Source: Bacteroidaceae bacterium
Lineage (GTDB): Bacteria > Bacteroidota > Bacteroidia > Bacteroidales > Bacteroidaceae
DNA length: 64,000 bases
Assembly (NCBI GenBank): GCA_024398755.1
Contig: JAKSIQ010000002.1
Coordinates: 1-64,000 of the forward strand
Reading direction: 5' to 3'
How positions within the stretch are numbered: position 1 is the first letter of the stretch; each line of letters begins with the position of its first letter. The notes beneath the pieces were generated by a model, which was not told where the DNA came from, made no database searches, and saw only the letters and a program-made list of their open reading frames with translations. Positions 36,148 through 44,311 of this stretch are shown in pieces. The position numbers and the translations under genes were made by a program.

Positions 36148-37587
36148 TTAACGGCCACGTTTGCTGCTGGCGGTTCCCACCTGCGTGCGTACGCACCTGA
36201 ATCCTATGTATGAGCGCTGCTCGTTCTGATATTCGAATGTGCGCCATGATGATTCGATGAATTTTTCCGGATCTTTCCATGAACCGCCACGTACGACCTT
36301 GCGCTTCATGTAGTAGGGATCTTCAATGGCTGCGTTGTAGTACAATTCAGGGTTCATGTCGTTCATCTGCAGTATGCCTGCTTCGGTGTAAACGGTCGAT
36401 GTCCATTCAGCCACGTTTCCGGCCATATCGTACAGACCGTTTGAATTCGGCTTGTATGAGCCTGTCCTTGTGGTTATAAGGCTGCCGTCTTTGGTGTAGT
36501 TGCCTTTTTCAGGCTTGAAGTTGGCATAGTAGCAGCCTTCGTCGTCGCTTGAACCGTCATTTTTCCATGGGAAGAGACTGTTCTCGCGGCCGCGGGCAGC
36601 GAATTCCCATTCTATTTCGGTTGGCAGACGGTAGCGCTGTATATATTTGGCCTGTGAGCCGAGACTTGACAGAAGCAGTTCCGTACGCCATGCGCAGAAT
36701 GCGTTGGCCTGTTCCCAACTGACTCCTACAACGGGATAGTCATTGTAGTTGGGGTGGTTGAAATAGATGCGCGAGTAGGTCTCGTTGTTGGCATTGGGGA
36801 AATCATTGACCCAGCAGGTGGTATCAGGGAACACGTTCACTATGTATGTGTTCACGAAGTCAAACAGACTTGTAAGCTTGCGGTCTTCAGTGCGGCGTAT
36901 TATTTCTCCGTCTTCGGTGACATAAGCCGTATCCTTGGAAATGATCACATCTTCGTCTGATACTTCCATGTCAGTGTTCTTTATGCGTTCATTCGGATTG
37001 AGGCGGTTCTTTCTGAGTGCAGCCTGTGCGTAGTCGAATATTTCGTAACGGTAGTTCAGTTGTCTGACGTCAAGCATGCGTTCTCCCGTTATGGGGTGCG
37101 TGTAGTACAGACTTTCAATGGCACGCTGCTGGTCCTCGTTGGCTTTTTTCCATGGAATGGGCTTGGACCAGTTCAGATGCGGAGTCACCGGTTCACCGTA
37201 CTGGTCTTCGGTAATCATGAAACTTTCATCGCCTCCGTAGGCAGGGTCGGCAAGACGGGTACGGATTATGGAATCACGCACCCATTCAACGAACTGGCGG
37301 TATTTGGCGTTTGAAATTTCGTTCTCATCCATCCAGAAAGACTCTACCGATATCTCTTTGGTCGGCATGGCCGAGCCCCACAGACTGTCTGCCGTTTCAT
37401 CTCCAATCTTGAGAGACCCGCGCTTGACCAGAACCATACCGTATGGTGCGGGCTCACGGAGCATGGCCTGTGAACTTCCGGTCACTTCGCCGCTATTCTG
37501 AGTCGTATATCCGCTGCTGGTGCACTGCACTCCCAGAAGAGACATGAGCGCCAGGACGGCGGCTGCTGTAATGTTTTTGACTTTCAT
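36148..37587 (-). CDS. gldK: Type IX secretion lipoprotein GldK (PorK)
   Basis: GldK/PorK is an outer-membrane lipoprotein forming the periplasmic ring with GldN. The 479-residue product has lipobox GVQC (Cys22) and an FGE-sulfatase-like (SUMF1) fold: the N-terminal MVLVKRGSLKIGD and ESFWMDENEISNAKYRQFVEW, then GVSWEQANAFCAWR, RLPTEIEWEFAARG, GLYDMAGNVAEWTS and VVRGGSWKD. The fold is retained for structure; enzymatic activity is not expected. porP ends 12 bp upstream. Confidence 0.93.
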   Translation of the reverse strand: MKVKNITAAAVLALMSLLGVQCTSSGYTTQNSGEVTGSSQAMLREPAPYGMVLVKRGSLKIGDETADSLWGSAMPTKEISVESFWMDENEISNAKYRQFVEWVRDSIIRTRLADPAYGGDESFMITEDQYGEPVTPHLNWSKPIPWKKANEDQQRAIESLYYTHPITGERMLDVRQLNYRYEIFDYAQAALRKNRLNPNERIKNTDMEVSDEDVIISKDTAYVTEDGEIIRRTEDRKLTSLFDFVNTYIVNVFPDTTCWVNDFPNANNETYSRIYFNHPNYNDYPVVGVSWEQANAFCAWRTELLLSSLGSQAKYIQRYRLPTEIEWEFAARGRENSLFPWKNDGSSDDEGCYYANFKPEKGNYTKDGSLITTRTGSYKPNSNGLYDMAGNVAEWTSTVYTEAGILQMNDMNPELYYNAAIEDPYYMKRKVVRGGSWKDPEKFIESSWRTFEYQNEQRSYIGFRCVRTQVGTASSKRGR

Positions 37588-37599
37588 CGTATTGTCATG

Positions 37600-38547
37600 T
37601 TATAAATATCTTACACTCTTGTGTGAATTCCGTCCATGGCTGAACAGATCCACTTCCTTTTTCCAATTTACCAACAGGTCATGACTGCCGTTGGCAGCAC
37701 CTGCACCGCCGGTGAATATCTCATATGCATAGCCGATGGTCATCTCGCCTACAGTGGCGCCCAACAGTGCTGTGCACGATATTTCCGGACTCCATCCGGC
37801 ACCGGCATACATCAGGAATTTTTCATACCGGTAACTGACCGTGGTACGGATATCGGCCCTGAATGACTGCATGTCGCTTGCCAGCATGAAGCATGGCTGT
37901 ACAAGCAATAACGGATTTCTTGTCTTAATATTGTATTGCCCCTGTATATAATAGGCGGGACAGATGTCCATATATGTGGTCGCCTGGTTCGGTTTCCCGA
38001 ATTCAATGTGAGGGGAATTGAGGTGCTGGACCGATGCGCCAAGGCTCAGACCGTCGCGAACATAGAATATGCCGGCTCCCATATCGGCCCCTGTACCTTT
38101 TTCGTTTCCGGACGGAAAGGCCGGGTCGTTTCCGTCACGCGCACGCACTTTGGAACCGTCGAAACTCTGGGACATTATGCCTCCCTGAATGCCGATGTTC
38201 AGCCAGCCGCGGCCCATTGTTATCTTGAAGGCATAGTCAAAAGCCATGCGCTGGCTGGCAAACAGCCCTATGTTCTCGTTGAAAAGGGAGAAACTCATGC
38301 TGTGGCGCATGTGATTGAACGGGAGCGCCATGCTTGCACCGGCATATAATGAGGTAGGGGCACCTTCATAGCCGGCCATCTGCATTGAATATGAGGCCAT
38401 TGCATTCAGACGGCTGTCCCTGTTCATGGCTGCGGGGTTGTAGAAGTTCTCCATTTCGGCAAAATGCGTGAAATGGACGTCATACTGGGCATACAGCATG
38501 TCTGACGCACCCAAAAAGAGAAGTATGGTGAATGTCAGGCGTTTCAT
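37600..38547 (-). CDS. porP: Type IX secretion membrane protein PorP/SprF
   Basis: PorP/SprF-type proteins are outer-membrane barrels linked to T9SS; some tether the GldKN ring or partner surface adhesins. The 315-residue product has signal peptide MKRLTFTILLFLGASDMLYAQ, then YDVHFTHFAEMENFYNPAAMN, the family hallmark, and barrel strands with repeats such as SLGASVQHLNSPHIEFG. I start at ATG 38547; the in-frame codon at 38556 is GTG. As first gene of porP-gldKLMN it should drive the whole cluster. I see no good TAnnTTTG box ahead of it. Confidence 0.9.
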   Translation of the reverse strand: MKRLTFTILLFLGASDMLYAQYDVHFTHFAEMENFYNPAAMNRDSRLNAMASYSMQMAGYEGAPTSLYAGASMALPFNHMRHSMSFSLFNENIGLFASQRMAFDYAFKITMGRGWLNIGIQGGIMSQSFDGSKVRARDGNDPAFPSGNEKGTGADMGAGIFYVRDGLSLGASVQHLNSPHIEFGKPNQATTYMDICPAYYIQGQYNIKTRNPLLLVQPCFMLASDMQSFRADIRTTVSYRYEKFLMYAGAGWSPEISCTALLGATVGEMTIGYAYEIFTGGAGAANGSHDLLVNWKKEVDLFSHGRNSHKSVRYL

Positions 38548-38588
38548 AGTGTTCACAATACAAATAACGGCAAAAAAATTCCATTATT

Positions 38589-38619
38589 TTTGCTCTTCAT
38601 GAAAAAATGTCTAATTTTG
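38589..38619 (+). promoter_or_regulatory. rpsU promoter
   Basis: TTTG at 38589-38592, 19 bp spacer, TAATTTTG at 38612-38619: one of the best consensus promoters in the window. The ATG is at 38675. Confidence 0.8.
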
Positions 38620-38674
38620 CGCCGCTTATTTCAAGTCGAAGAGTCTAAAATAATAAAATAACAAACAACAAAAA

Positions 38675-38866
38675 ATGATCATTGTTCCAGTAAAGGAGGG
38701 CGAGAACATTGAGCGCGCTCTCAAGAAATTCAAGAGAAAGTACGAAAAGACAGGTGTCGTCAAGGAACTTCGCCGTCGCCAGCAGTTTGACAAACCGTCA
38801 GAACTGAAGCGTCTCAAAATGGAGCACGCCATCTACGTACAGAAACTGCAGCAGACCGAGGAATAA
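38675..38866 (+). CDS. rpsU: 30S ribosomal protein S21
   Basis: The 63-residue product matches bS21: MIIVPVKEGENIERALKKFKR, then a basic helix (VVKELRRRQQFDKPSE). S21 sits by the 3' end of 16S rRNA near the anti-Shine-Dalgarno. That is of interest in Bacteroidota, where SD use is reduced and S21 helps occlude the anti-SD in structures I recall. Own promoter, and a terminator just past its end. Confidence 0.95.
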   Translation: MIIVPVKEGENIERALKKFKRKYEKTGVVKELRRRQQFDKPSELKRLKMEHAIYVQKLQQTEE

Positions 38867-38879
38867 TTTTATCCAGGTA

Positions 38880-38910
38880 TTGCAATAACGCAATTTCTTT
38901 TCTATATTCG
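38880..38910 (+). promoter_or_regulatory. Possible promoter of the xerC-like gene
   Basis: TTG at 38880-38882, 20 bp spacer, TATATTCG at 38903-38910 (one base off TAnnTTTG). The predicted start near 38917 lies in the 5' arm of the rpsU terminator. Confidence 0.5.
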
Positions 38911-38944
38911 CCACTGAAGCATATTTCAGTGACGAATTTTTTTT
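38906..38944 (+). terminator. Rho-independent terminator after rpsU
   Basis: CACTGAA (38912-38918) pairs with TTCAGTG (38925-38931); ATTCG (38906-38910) pairs with CGAAT (38933-38937) across a C/A mismatch. A run of eight T (38937-38944) follows. It ends 3 bp before the next start codon. Confidence 0.85.
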
Positions 38945-38947
38945 GCC

Positions 38948-39835
38948 ATGTACACAGGACAGTTCGCACAATATCTGAAGTTGGAAAGGAACTATTCGGC
39001 AAGGACTGTGGAGAGTTATCTTTCAGATCTTGACCTGTTCGGCAGATACCTTGAAACGGTAGAGCAGGGGCTGGTGCCGTCAGAAGCTGACCGCGACAAT
39101 GTGCGCATGTGGCTGGCATCCATGATGGAACATGGCGAAAAGAGTACGACTGTCAACCGCCGTCTCAGCACGTTGAGAAGCTATTACCGTTTTCTGGCCG
39201 GCAGAGGAATAATCAGCAGCTCGCCTGTACAGGGAGTGAAAGGCCCGAAAAACAGCAAACCGTTACCGCATTTTGTCCGTGAAGATGAGATGGACAGCAT
39301 ACTTGATGATGCTGATCTTGGAAAAGGATTCACCGGCGTAAGGAACGGCTGTATAATGGCTGTGTTCTATGAGGCAGGTCTGCGTCTGGCCGAACTCATC
39401 GGTCTGGATGCCGATGACATTGACTTGCAGCAACGTCAGCTCAAGGTGACGGGCAAACGTGACAAGCAGCGTGTCATTCCATTCGGGCGTGAACTGGAAT
39501 CCCGACTGAGAGCGTATCTGGAATCGCGCGCCAGTCTGTGCGTTCCGCTGTCACCGGCTCTATTCGTCAATCTGAGAGGGGAGCGCATTTCCAGACAGGA
39601 GGTTTACCGCATGGTCAGAAGCACGCTGGCCAGATACAGCAATGTAGGTAAGAAAAGTCCTCATGTGCTGCGGCACACGTTCGCCACGTCAATGTTGAAC
39701 GAAGGTGCCCAGCTTGGCGCCGTCAAAGAACTGCTTGGGCATGAAAGCCTGTCAACGACGCAGGTCTATGTACATGCCACATTCGAACAGCTTAAAGAAA
39801 TTTACCGACAAGCTCACCCAAGAGGTGATAAATAA
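38948..39835 (+). CDS. xerC: Tyrosine recombinase, XerC-like
   Basis: The 295-residue recombinase has an N-terminal SAM-like DNA-binding domain (YLKLERNYSARTVESYLSDL) and a catalytic domain with Arg in EAGLRLAELIGL, Lys in GKRDKQRVIP, HVLRHTFATSML, GHESLSTTQVY and the Tyr nucleophile. Probably the partner of the XerD-like protein at 17791 at dif. It lies between rpsU and hpf, an order common in Bacteroidales. The start codon is immediately after the T-run of the rpsU terminator. Confidence 0.88.
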   Translation: MYTGQFAQYLKLERNYSARTVESYLSDLDLFGRYLETVEQGLVPSEADRDNVRMWLASMMEHGEKSTTVNRRLSTLRSYYRFLAGRGIISSSPVQGVKGPKNSKPLPHFVREDEMDSILDDADLGKGFTGVRNGCIMAVFYEAGLRLAELIGLDADDIDLQQRQLKVTGKRDKQRVIPFGRELESRLRAYLESRASLCVPLSPALFVNLRGERISRQEVYRMVRSTLARYSNVGKKSPHVLRHTFATSMLNEGAQLGAVKELLGHESLSTTQVYVHATFEQLKEIYRQAHPRGDK

Positions 39836-39848
39836 AACACAAAGTATT

Positions 39849-40148
39849 ATGGAAACTAGAATTCAGGCGTTGCATTTCACAGCAACAGAACAGCTTCAGG
39901 CGTTCATTCAGAAAAAGTGTGTCAAACTGGAAAAGTTTTATGACCAGATTCTGTCAGTCGATGTGGTGCTGAAGGTGGTAAAACCGGAAACTGCAATGAA
40001 TAAGCAGGCTGGCATAACGGTCAAGACCTCGAATGGCGATTTTTTTGCTGACAAGACCTGCGATTCATTTGAGCAGGCTGTTGACGAAAGCATTGAAGCC
40101 TTGCAGAAACAGGTCCAGAAAATGAAGGAAAAACAGCAGGGGAAATAA
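39849..40148 (+). CDS. hpf: Ribosome hibernation-promoting factor, short HPF/YfiA type
   Basis: The 99-residue product (METRIQALHFTATEQLQAFI, ending in a charged helix) binds the 30S decoding region and idles ribosomes in stationary phase. It lacks the C-terminal dimerisation domain of long HPF. I start at ATG 39849, 13 bp past the xerC stop; the frame extends upstream inside xerC, but that part is unrelated. The tRNA promoter follows. Confidence 0.92.
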   Translation: METRIQALHFTATEQLQAFIQKKCVKLEKFYDQILSVDVVLKVVKPETAMNKQAGITVKTSNGDFFADKTCDSFEQAVDESIEALQKQVQKMKEKQQGK

Positions 40149-40165
40149 AAAATATGTCCCTTTTG

Positions 40166-40196
40166 TTTGCTGAAAACAAAATATGAGATATCTTTG
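40166..40196 (+). promoter_or_regulatory. Promoter of the tRNA-tuf operon
   Basis: TTTG at 40166-40169, 19 bp spacer, TATCTTTG at 40189-40196, an exact consensus. The -33 element lies in an A/T-rich inverted repeat (TTTTGTTT at 40161-40168 with AAACAAAA at 40174-40181). Confidence 0.8.
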
Positions 40197-40198
40197 CA

Positions 40199-40231
40199 CC
40201 CGCCTTTCGACAAAAGAAGGGCGGGTTCTTT
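40199..40231 (+). terminator. Hairpin with T-rich tail just before tRNA-Thr
   Basis: CCCGCCTTTC (40199-40208) pairs with GAAGGGCGGG (40216-40225) with one T-G wobble, followed by TTCTTT. The 5' arm spans the predicted start site of the tRNA promoter, so only read-through RNA from hpf would form the full stem. It may terminate hpf or act as a processing signal. Confidence 0.55.
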
Positions 40232-40239
40232 GACAAATT

Positions 40240-40311
40240 GCCGCTATGGCTCAATGGTAGAGCAACGCACTTGTAATGCGTAGGTTGTTGGTTCGATTCC
40301 GACTAGCGGCT
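40240..40311 (+). tRNA. tRNA-Thr (TGT)
   Basis: Acceptor GCCGCTA pairs with TAGCGGC (discriminator T). D-arm GGCTC...GAGC, anticodon loop CTTGTAA between ACGCA and TGCGT gives TGT, T-loop TTCGATT. No CCA is encoded. First of four tRNAs before tuf. Confidence 0.95.
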
Positions 40312-40412
40312 CTGAACAACGCGGAAAACGTGATTTGAAAATCACGGCCAAAGGAAAGCTTGCTTTCATTTGGATGGGATTTTCAAAGCACTTGAAGACG
40401 TTAGTCTTCATA

Positions 40413-40557
40413 GCGCGTCGAGGAAGGAGCTTCGCGCCAGCGAAGGTCAATCCGACTACGCGTTTTCCGGAGAAACTTCCAAAAAGCGGGTTTCTCCGCG
40501 CGTCGAGGAAGGAGCTTCGCGTCAGCGAAGGTCAATCCGACTAGCGCGTTTTCCGGA
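40413..40557. repeat. Two copies of a ~60-bp hairpin repeat in the tRNA spacer
   Basis: Copy A (40413-40471, 59 bp) and copy B (40498-40557, 60 bp) differ by one C/T change and one inserted G. Each holds a CTTCGC-N4-GCGAAG hairpin and a segment (TCAATCCGACTAGCG in copy B) that resembles the T-arm and acceptor end of the preceding tRNA-Thr. Between them GGAGAAAC (40469-40476) pairs with GTTTCTCC (40490-40497). Upstream, 40319-40412 holds two more small hairpins (CGTGATT/AATCACG at 40329; TGAAGAC/GTCTTCA at 40393-40410). No gene is seen in 40312-40567. Confidence 0.85.
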
Positions 40558-40567
40558 AGCAAATCCC

Positions 40568-40650
40568 GGGTGAATTCCAGAGTGGCCAAATGGGGCAGAC
40601 TGTAAATCTGCTGTCTCTCGACTTCGGTGGTTCGAATCCATCTTCACCCA
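40568..40650 (+). tRNA. tRNA-Tyr (GTA)
   Basis: Class II tRNA with a long variable arm. Acceptor GGGTGAA pairs with TTCACCC (discriminator A); anticodon loop CTGTAAA between GCAGA and TCTGC gives GTA; T-loop TTCGAAT. The spacer that follows (40651-40758) holds GCAGATA/TATCTGC and GGTTC/GAACC hairpins and no gene. Confidence 0.95.
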
Positions 40651-40758
40651 CAAAAGCAGATAAGCGAAGCCGGTATTCCGGTATCTGCGGTTCTTCCTGG
40701 AACCACCTTATAATATTATATGGCAGGCCGGAGGGACAAATTTCGTGACAATGTATTT

Positions 40759-40831
40759 GCGGCAATAACTCAATTGGTAGAGCGCAACCCCTCCAAGGTT
40801 GAAGTTGCGAGTTCGAGTCTCGTTTGCCGCT
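40759..40831 (+). tRNA. tRNA-Gly (TCC)
   Basis: Acceptor GCGGCAA pairs with TTGCCGC (discriminator T). Anticodon loop CCTCCAA between CAACC and GGTTG gives TCC. T-loop TTCGAGT. The next tRNA begins 12 bp later. Confidence 0.95.
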
Positions 40832-40843
40832 CAAATAATTGTC

Positions 40844-40916
<73 letters not shown>

Positions 40917-41009
40917 CGAATTAAATGTTAAAAGAGGATAGGAGGAGACCGCCCATACGGTAGCCTTTTTGCAGTTGACATCAAGTTCAATCAATAAATA
41001 GCTTTAATT

Positions 41010-42206
41010 ATGGCAAAAGAGACATTTGTGCGCACAAAACCGCACGTAAACATTGGTACAATCGGTCACGTTGACCACGGTAAGACAACCCTGACAGCAG
41101 CCATCACCAAGGTGCTTGCTGAAAAGATTGAAGGTAACACAGACAAGGTCAAGTCATTCGACCAGATCGATAACGCTCCTGAAGAAAAGGAACGTGGTAT
41201 TACCATCAACACTGCTCACGTTGAGTACGAGACAACAAACCGTCACTACGCTCACGTTGACTGCCCGGGTCACGCCGACTATGTAAAGAACATGGTTACC
41301 GGTGCTGCTCAGATGGACGGTGCTATCGTTGTAGTTGCCGCTACTGACGGTCCTATGCCTCAGACCCGTGAGCACATCCTGCTCGCCCGTCAGGTAAACG
41401 TTCCTCGTCTGGTTATCTTCCTGAACAAGTGCGATTCTCCAGATGTTGACGCTGAAATGATTGACCTCGTCGAAATGGAAATGCGTGAGCTTCTTGACTC
41501 ATACGAATTCGACGGTGACAATACTCCTATCATCCGCGGTTCTGCCCTCGGTGCTCTGAACGGTGTTCCTGAATGGGAAGACAAGGTTATGGAGCTGATG
41601 GCTGCCGTTGACGAATGGGTTCCACTGCCTCCGCGTGCAGTTGACCAGCCTTTCCTGATGCCTGTTGAAGACGTCTTCTCAATTACCGGTCGTGGTACTG
41701 TTGCTACTGGCCGTATCGAGACTGGTGTTGTAAAGGTAGGTGATAAGGTTGAAATCCTTGGTCTTGGTGAAGAGAAGGAAACCACAGTTACCGGCGTTGA
41801 AATGTTCCGCAAGCTCCTTGAGCAGGGTGAAGCTGGTGATAACGTAGGTCTGCTGCTCCGTGGTATTGAAAAGTCTGAAATCAAGCGCGGTATGGTTCTT
41901 TGCCATCCGGGTCAGATCAAGCCTCACACCACATTCAAGGCTTCTATCTACGTACTGACACAGAAGGAAGGTGGTCGTCACACTTCATTCCGTAACAAGT
42001 ATCGTCCTCAGTTCTACATCCGTACAATGGACTGCACCGGTGAAATCACTCTGCCGGAAGGAACTGAAATGGTAATGCCTGGTGATAACGTTGAAATTAC
42101 CGTTACTCTGATTTACCCTGTTGCTATCAACGTAGGTCTGCGTTTCGCTATCCGTGAAGGTGGCCGTACAGTTGGTTCAGGTCAGATAACTGCAATCCTC
42201 GACTAA
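41010..42206 (+). CDS. tuf: Elongation factor Tu
   Basis: EF-Tu brings aminoacyl-tRNA to the ribosome as a GTPase. The 398-residue product has the G1 loop [21 protein letters not shown] and a complete domain II-III. Codon use is strongly biased (GGT, CGT, AAC, GTT), typical of the most expressed genes. It sits between tRNA-Thr and tRNA-Trp. Confidence 0.98.
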   Translation: MAKETFVRTKPHVNIGTIGHVDHGKTTLTAAITKVLAEKIEGNTDKVKSFDQIDNAPEEKERGITINTAHVEYETTNRHYAHVDCPGHADYVKNMVTGAAQMDGAIVVVAATDGPMPQTREHILLARQVNVPRLVIFLNKCDSPDVDAEMIDLVEMEMRELLDSYEFDGDNTPIIRGSALGALNGVPEWEDKVMELMAAVDEWVPLPPRAVDQPFLMPVEDVFSITGRGTVATGRIETGVVKVGDKVEILGLGEEKETTVTGVEMFRKLLEQGEAGDNVGLLLRGIEKSEIKRGMVLCHPGQIKPHTTFKASIYVLTQKEGGRHTSFRNKYRPQFYIRTMDCTGEITLPEGTEMVMPGDNVEITVTLIYPVAINVGLRFAIREGGRTVGSGQITAILD

Positions 42207-42216
42207 TACAGCAATT

Positions 42217-42243
42217 GAACCTGTCCTGATTTGGGACAGGTTC
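42217..42243 (+). other. Strong hairpin without T-tract between tuf and tRNA-Trp
   Basis: GAACCTGTCC (42217-42226) pairs perfectly with GGACAGGTTC (42234-42243). Only CTTT follows, so it is not a standard terminator. It may trim or protect the tuf 3' end when the downstream tRNA is processed out. Confidence 0.6.
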
Positions 42244-42247
42244 CTTT

Positions 42248-42318
42248 AGGGGTGTAGTTCAATGGCAGAACAGCGGTCTCCAAAACCGTCAATGTGGGTT
42301 CGATTCCTGCCACCCCTG
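42248..42318 (+). tRNA. tRNA-Trp (CCA)
   Basis: Acceptor AGGGGTG pairs with CACCCCT (discriminator G). Anticodon loop CTCCAAA gives CCA. T-loop TTCGATT. It lies between tuf and secE, the usual place for this gene in many bacteria. Confidence 0.95.
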
Positions 42319-42335
42319 CCAAGATAATAACAATT

Positions 42336-42527
42336 ATGTTCAAGAATTTCATTTCCAACTGTAAGGAATCTTACAATGAGCTTGTCCATAAGACAACATG
42401 GCCCACTGGCAAAGAACTGGCCGGCAGCGCAGTCACCGTATTAGTAGCTTCCCTGATGATTGCTGTTGTAGTCTTCCTCATGGATAAGTGCTTCCAGGAG
42501 ATAATGCAATTTATCTATCCTAATTGA
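42336..42527 (+). CDS. secE: Preprotein translocase subunit SecE
   Basis: Single-helix SecE clamps SecY in the Sec channel. The 63-residue product has the cytoplasmic amphipathic part NCKESYNELVHKTTWPTGKE, with the conserved TWP, and one membrane helix (about residues 35-55). I start at ATG 42336; the frame runs back into the tRNA, which is not coding. nusG begins 8 bp past its stop. Confidence 0.95.
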   Translation: MFKNFISNCKESYNELVHKTTWPTGKELAGSAVTVLVASLMIAVVVFLMDKCFQEIMQFIYPN

Positions 42528-42535
42528 TTCGAGAA

Positions 42536-43078
42536 ATGGCTGAGTTAGTGAAAAAATGGTATGTTCTCAAGGCCATCAGCGGCAAAGAACTCAAGGTAAA
42601 GGAATATCTTGAAGCCGATGCCCGTAACAATGGCATAGAAGAACTCATTTCACAGGTGCTGATTCCAACTGAAAAGGTTGTCTCCGTCAAAAACGGCAAA
42701 CGTGTCGTAAAGGAGCGCAGTTATCTTCCGGGCTATGTCCTGGTTGAGGCTGTCCTTGATGGTGAAATCAAGCAGAGACTTAGAAATTGCCCGAACGTTT
42801 TGGGTTTTCTTGGTGGCATGGACAATCCGACGCCTCTGCGTCCTGCCGAAGTAAGCAGGATTCTGGGTTCAGCGACTGAACTTGAAGAGACGCAGGAAGA
42901 GGTTCTCGTACCATTTACCGTAGGCGAAACGGTAAAGGTAACCTTCGGACCGTTTTCAGGCTTCAATGGTGTCATTGAAGAGGTTGATGACGATAAGAAG
43001 AAGCTTAAGGTCATGGTCAAGATCTTTGGTCGTAGAACACCTATAGATCTTGGTTTTATGCAGGTGGAGAAAATGTAG
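42536..43078 (+). CDS. nusG: Transcription termination/antitermination protein NusG
   Basis: NusG binds RNA polymerase, aids pausing control and links it to Rho or the ribosome. The 180-residue product has the NGN domain ([20 protein letters not shown]) and a C-terminal KOW domain ([21 protein letters not shown]). I start at ATG 42536; the in-frame TTG at 42524 overlaps secE and is less likely. Confidence 0.96.
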   Translation: MAELVKKWYVLKAISGKELKVKEYLEADARNNGIEELISQVLIPTEKVVSVKNGKRVVKERSYLPGYVLVEAVLDGEIKQRLRNCPNVLGFLGGMDNPTPLRPAEVSRILGSATELEETQEEVLVPFTVGETVKVTFGPFSGFNGVIEEVDDDKKKLKVMVKIFGRRTPIDLGFMQVEKM

Positions 43079-43137
43079 GCCGTTTGTTACAGGCTCTATG
43101 TTCTCCGTATAGTGTTTACATATAATTTTTTGGTAAA

Positions 43138-43563
43138 ATGGCTAAAGAAGTTGCTGGAATAATCAAATTACAGATTAAAGGAGGCGCTGCAAATCCATCA
43201 CCTCCCGTTGGTCCCGCTCTCGGTTCCAAGGGTTTGAACATAATGGACTTTTGCAAACAGTTCAACGCCAGAACCCAGGACAAATCAGGTAAGACCCTGC
43301 CTGTGATTATCACTTATTATAGTGACAAATCATTTGACTTCGTCATCAAGACTCCTCCTGTAGCTATCCAGTTGCTTGAAGCTACCAAGCAGAAGTCAGG
43401 TTCAGCAGAACCTAACCGCAAGAAGGTTGCTTCAGTTACAAAGGAACAGGTTACAGCTATTGCCCAGGACAAGATGCCGGACCTTAACTGCTTTACACTG
43501 GAATCAGCTATCTCTATGGTAGCAGGTACAGCCCGCAGCATGGGTATCACAGTAAAGGATTAA
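43138..43563 (+). CDS. rplK: 50S ribosomal protein L11
   Basis: uL11 forms the base of the stalk at the GTPase centre. The 141-residue product has the typical [20 protein letters not shown] and the C-terminal TARSMGITV. Gene order nusG-rplK-rplA is standard. Confidence 0.98.
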   Translation: MAKEVAGIIKLQIKGGAANPSPPVGPALGSKGLNIMDFCKQFNARTQDKSGKTLPVIITYYSDKSFDFVIKTPPVAIQLLEATKQKSGSAEPNRKKVASVTKEQVTAIAQDKMPDLNCFTLESAISMVAGTARSMGITVKD

Positions 43564-43595
43564 GACCAGGCATTAACTGATTAAAGATTTAAGAA

Positions 43596-44291
43596 ATGGG
43601 TAAACTGACAAAAAACCAAAAGGCTGTCGCTTCAAAGATTGAAGCCGGCAGGGCATATACCCTCAAGGAAGCAGCTGAGCTGGTCAAGGAAATCACCACC
43701 ACCAAGTTCGACGCATCTGTTGATATTGACGTTCGTCTTGGCGTTGATCCCCGTAAGGCCAATCAGATGGTTCGCGGTGTCGTATCACTTCCTAACGGAA
43801 CCGGTAAGGTTACAAGAGTTCTTGCTCTCTGCACACCTGATCAGGAAGCCGCTGCTAAGGAAGCTGGTGCTGACTACGTAGGTTTTGAAGAATACATTGA
43901 GAAGATCAAGGGTGGTTGGACTGACATTGATGTCATCATCACCATGCCTGCTCTGATGGGCAAGCTCGGTCCTCTTGGCCGTGTTCTCGGTCCTCGCGGA
44001 CTTATGCCTAACCCGAAGAGCGGTACAGTAACAATGGACGTTGCCAAGGCTGTCAAGGAAGTCAAGCAAGGTAAGATTGACTTCAAGGTTGACAAGGCCG
44101 GTATTGTCCACACTTCTATCGGCAAGGTCTCTTTCTCAGCCGATGCAATCAGAGAGAACGCTAAGGAATTCATTGATACCATCATCAAACTGAAACCTTC
44201 AGCAGCTAAGGGTACATACATCAAGAGTCTTTATCTTTCAAGCACAATGAGCCGTGGTATCAAGATTGACACCAAGGCATTGGAAGAATAA
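43596..44291 (+). CDS. rplA: 50S ribosomal protein L1
   Basis: uL1 forms the L1 stalk at the E site and represses its own operon in many bacteria by binding mRNA. The 231-residue product has [20 protein letters not shown] and [15 protein letters not shown]. It follows rplK by 32 bp. I did not find a clear L1 operator mimic. Confidence 0.98.
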   Translation: MGKLTKNQKAVASKIEAGRAYTLKEAAELVKEITTTKFDASVDIDVRLGVDPRKANQMVRGVVSLPNGTGKVTRVLALCTPDQEAAAKEAGADYVGFEEYIEKIKGGWTDIDVIITMPALMGKLGPLGRVLGPRGLMPNPKSGTVTMDVAKAVKEVKQGKIDFKVDKAGIVHTSIGKVSFSADAIRENAKEFIDTIIKLKPSAAKGTYIKSLYLSSTMSRGIKIDTKALEE

Positions 44292-44311
44292 TTTTCTGAA
44301 ATCAAGCAATT

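Noticed and set aside
40244..40834. Minus-strand ORFs across the tRNA genes with GIEPTTYALQ-like or GFEPPKSRDS-like sequence
   Set aside because: These are the well-known false ORFs made by translating the antisense of tRNA genes.
44291..44311. L10 autoregulatory leader ahead of rplJ
   Set aside because: The gap is only 20 bp, too short for the known L10-binding leader structure.
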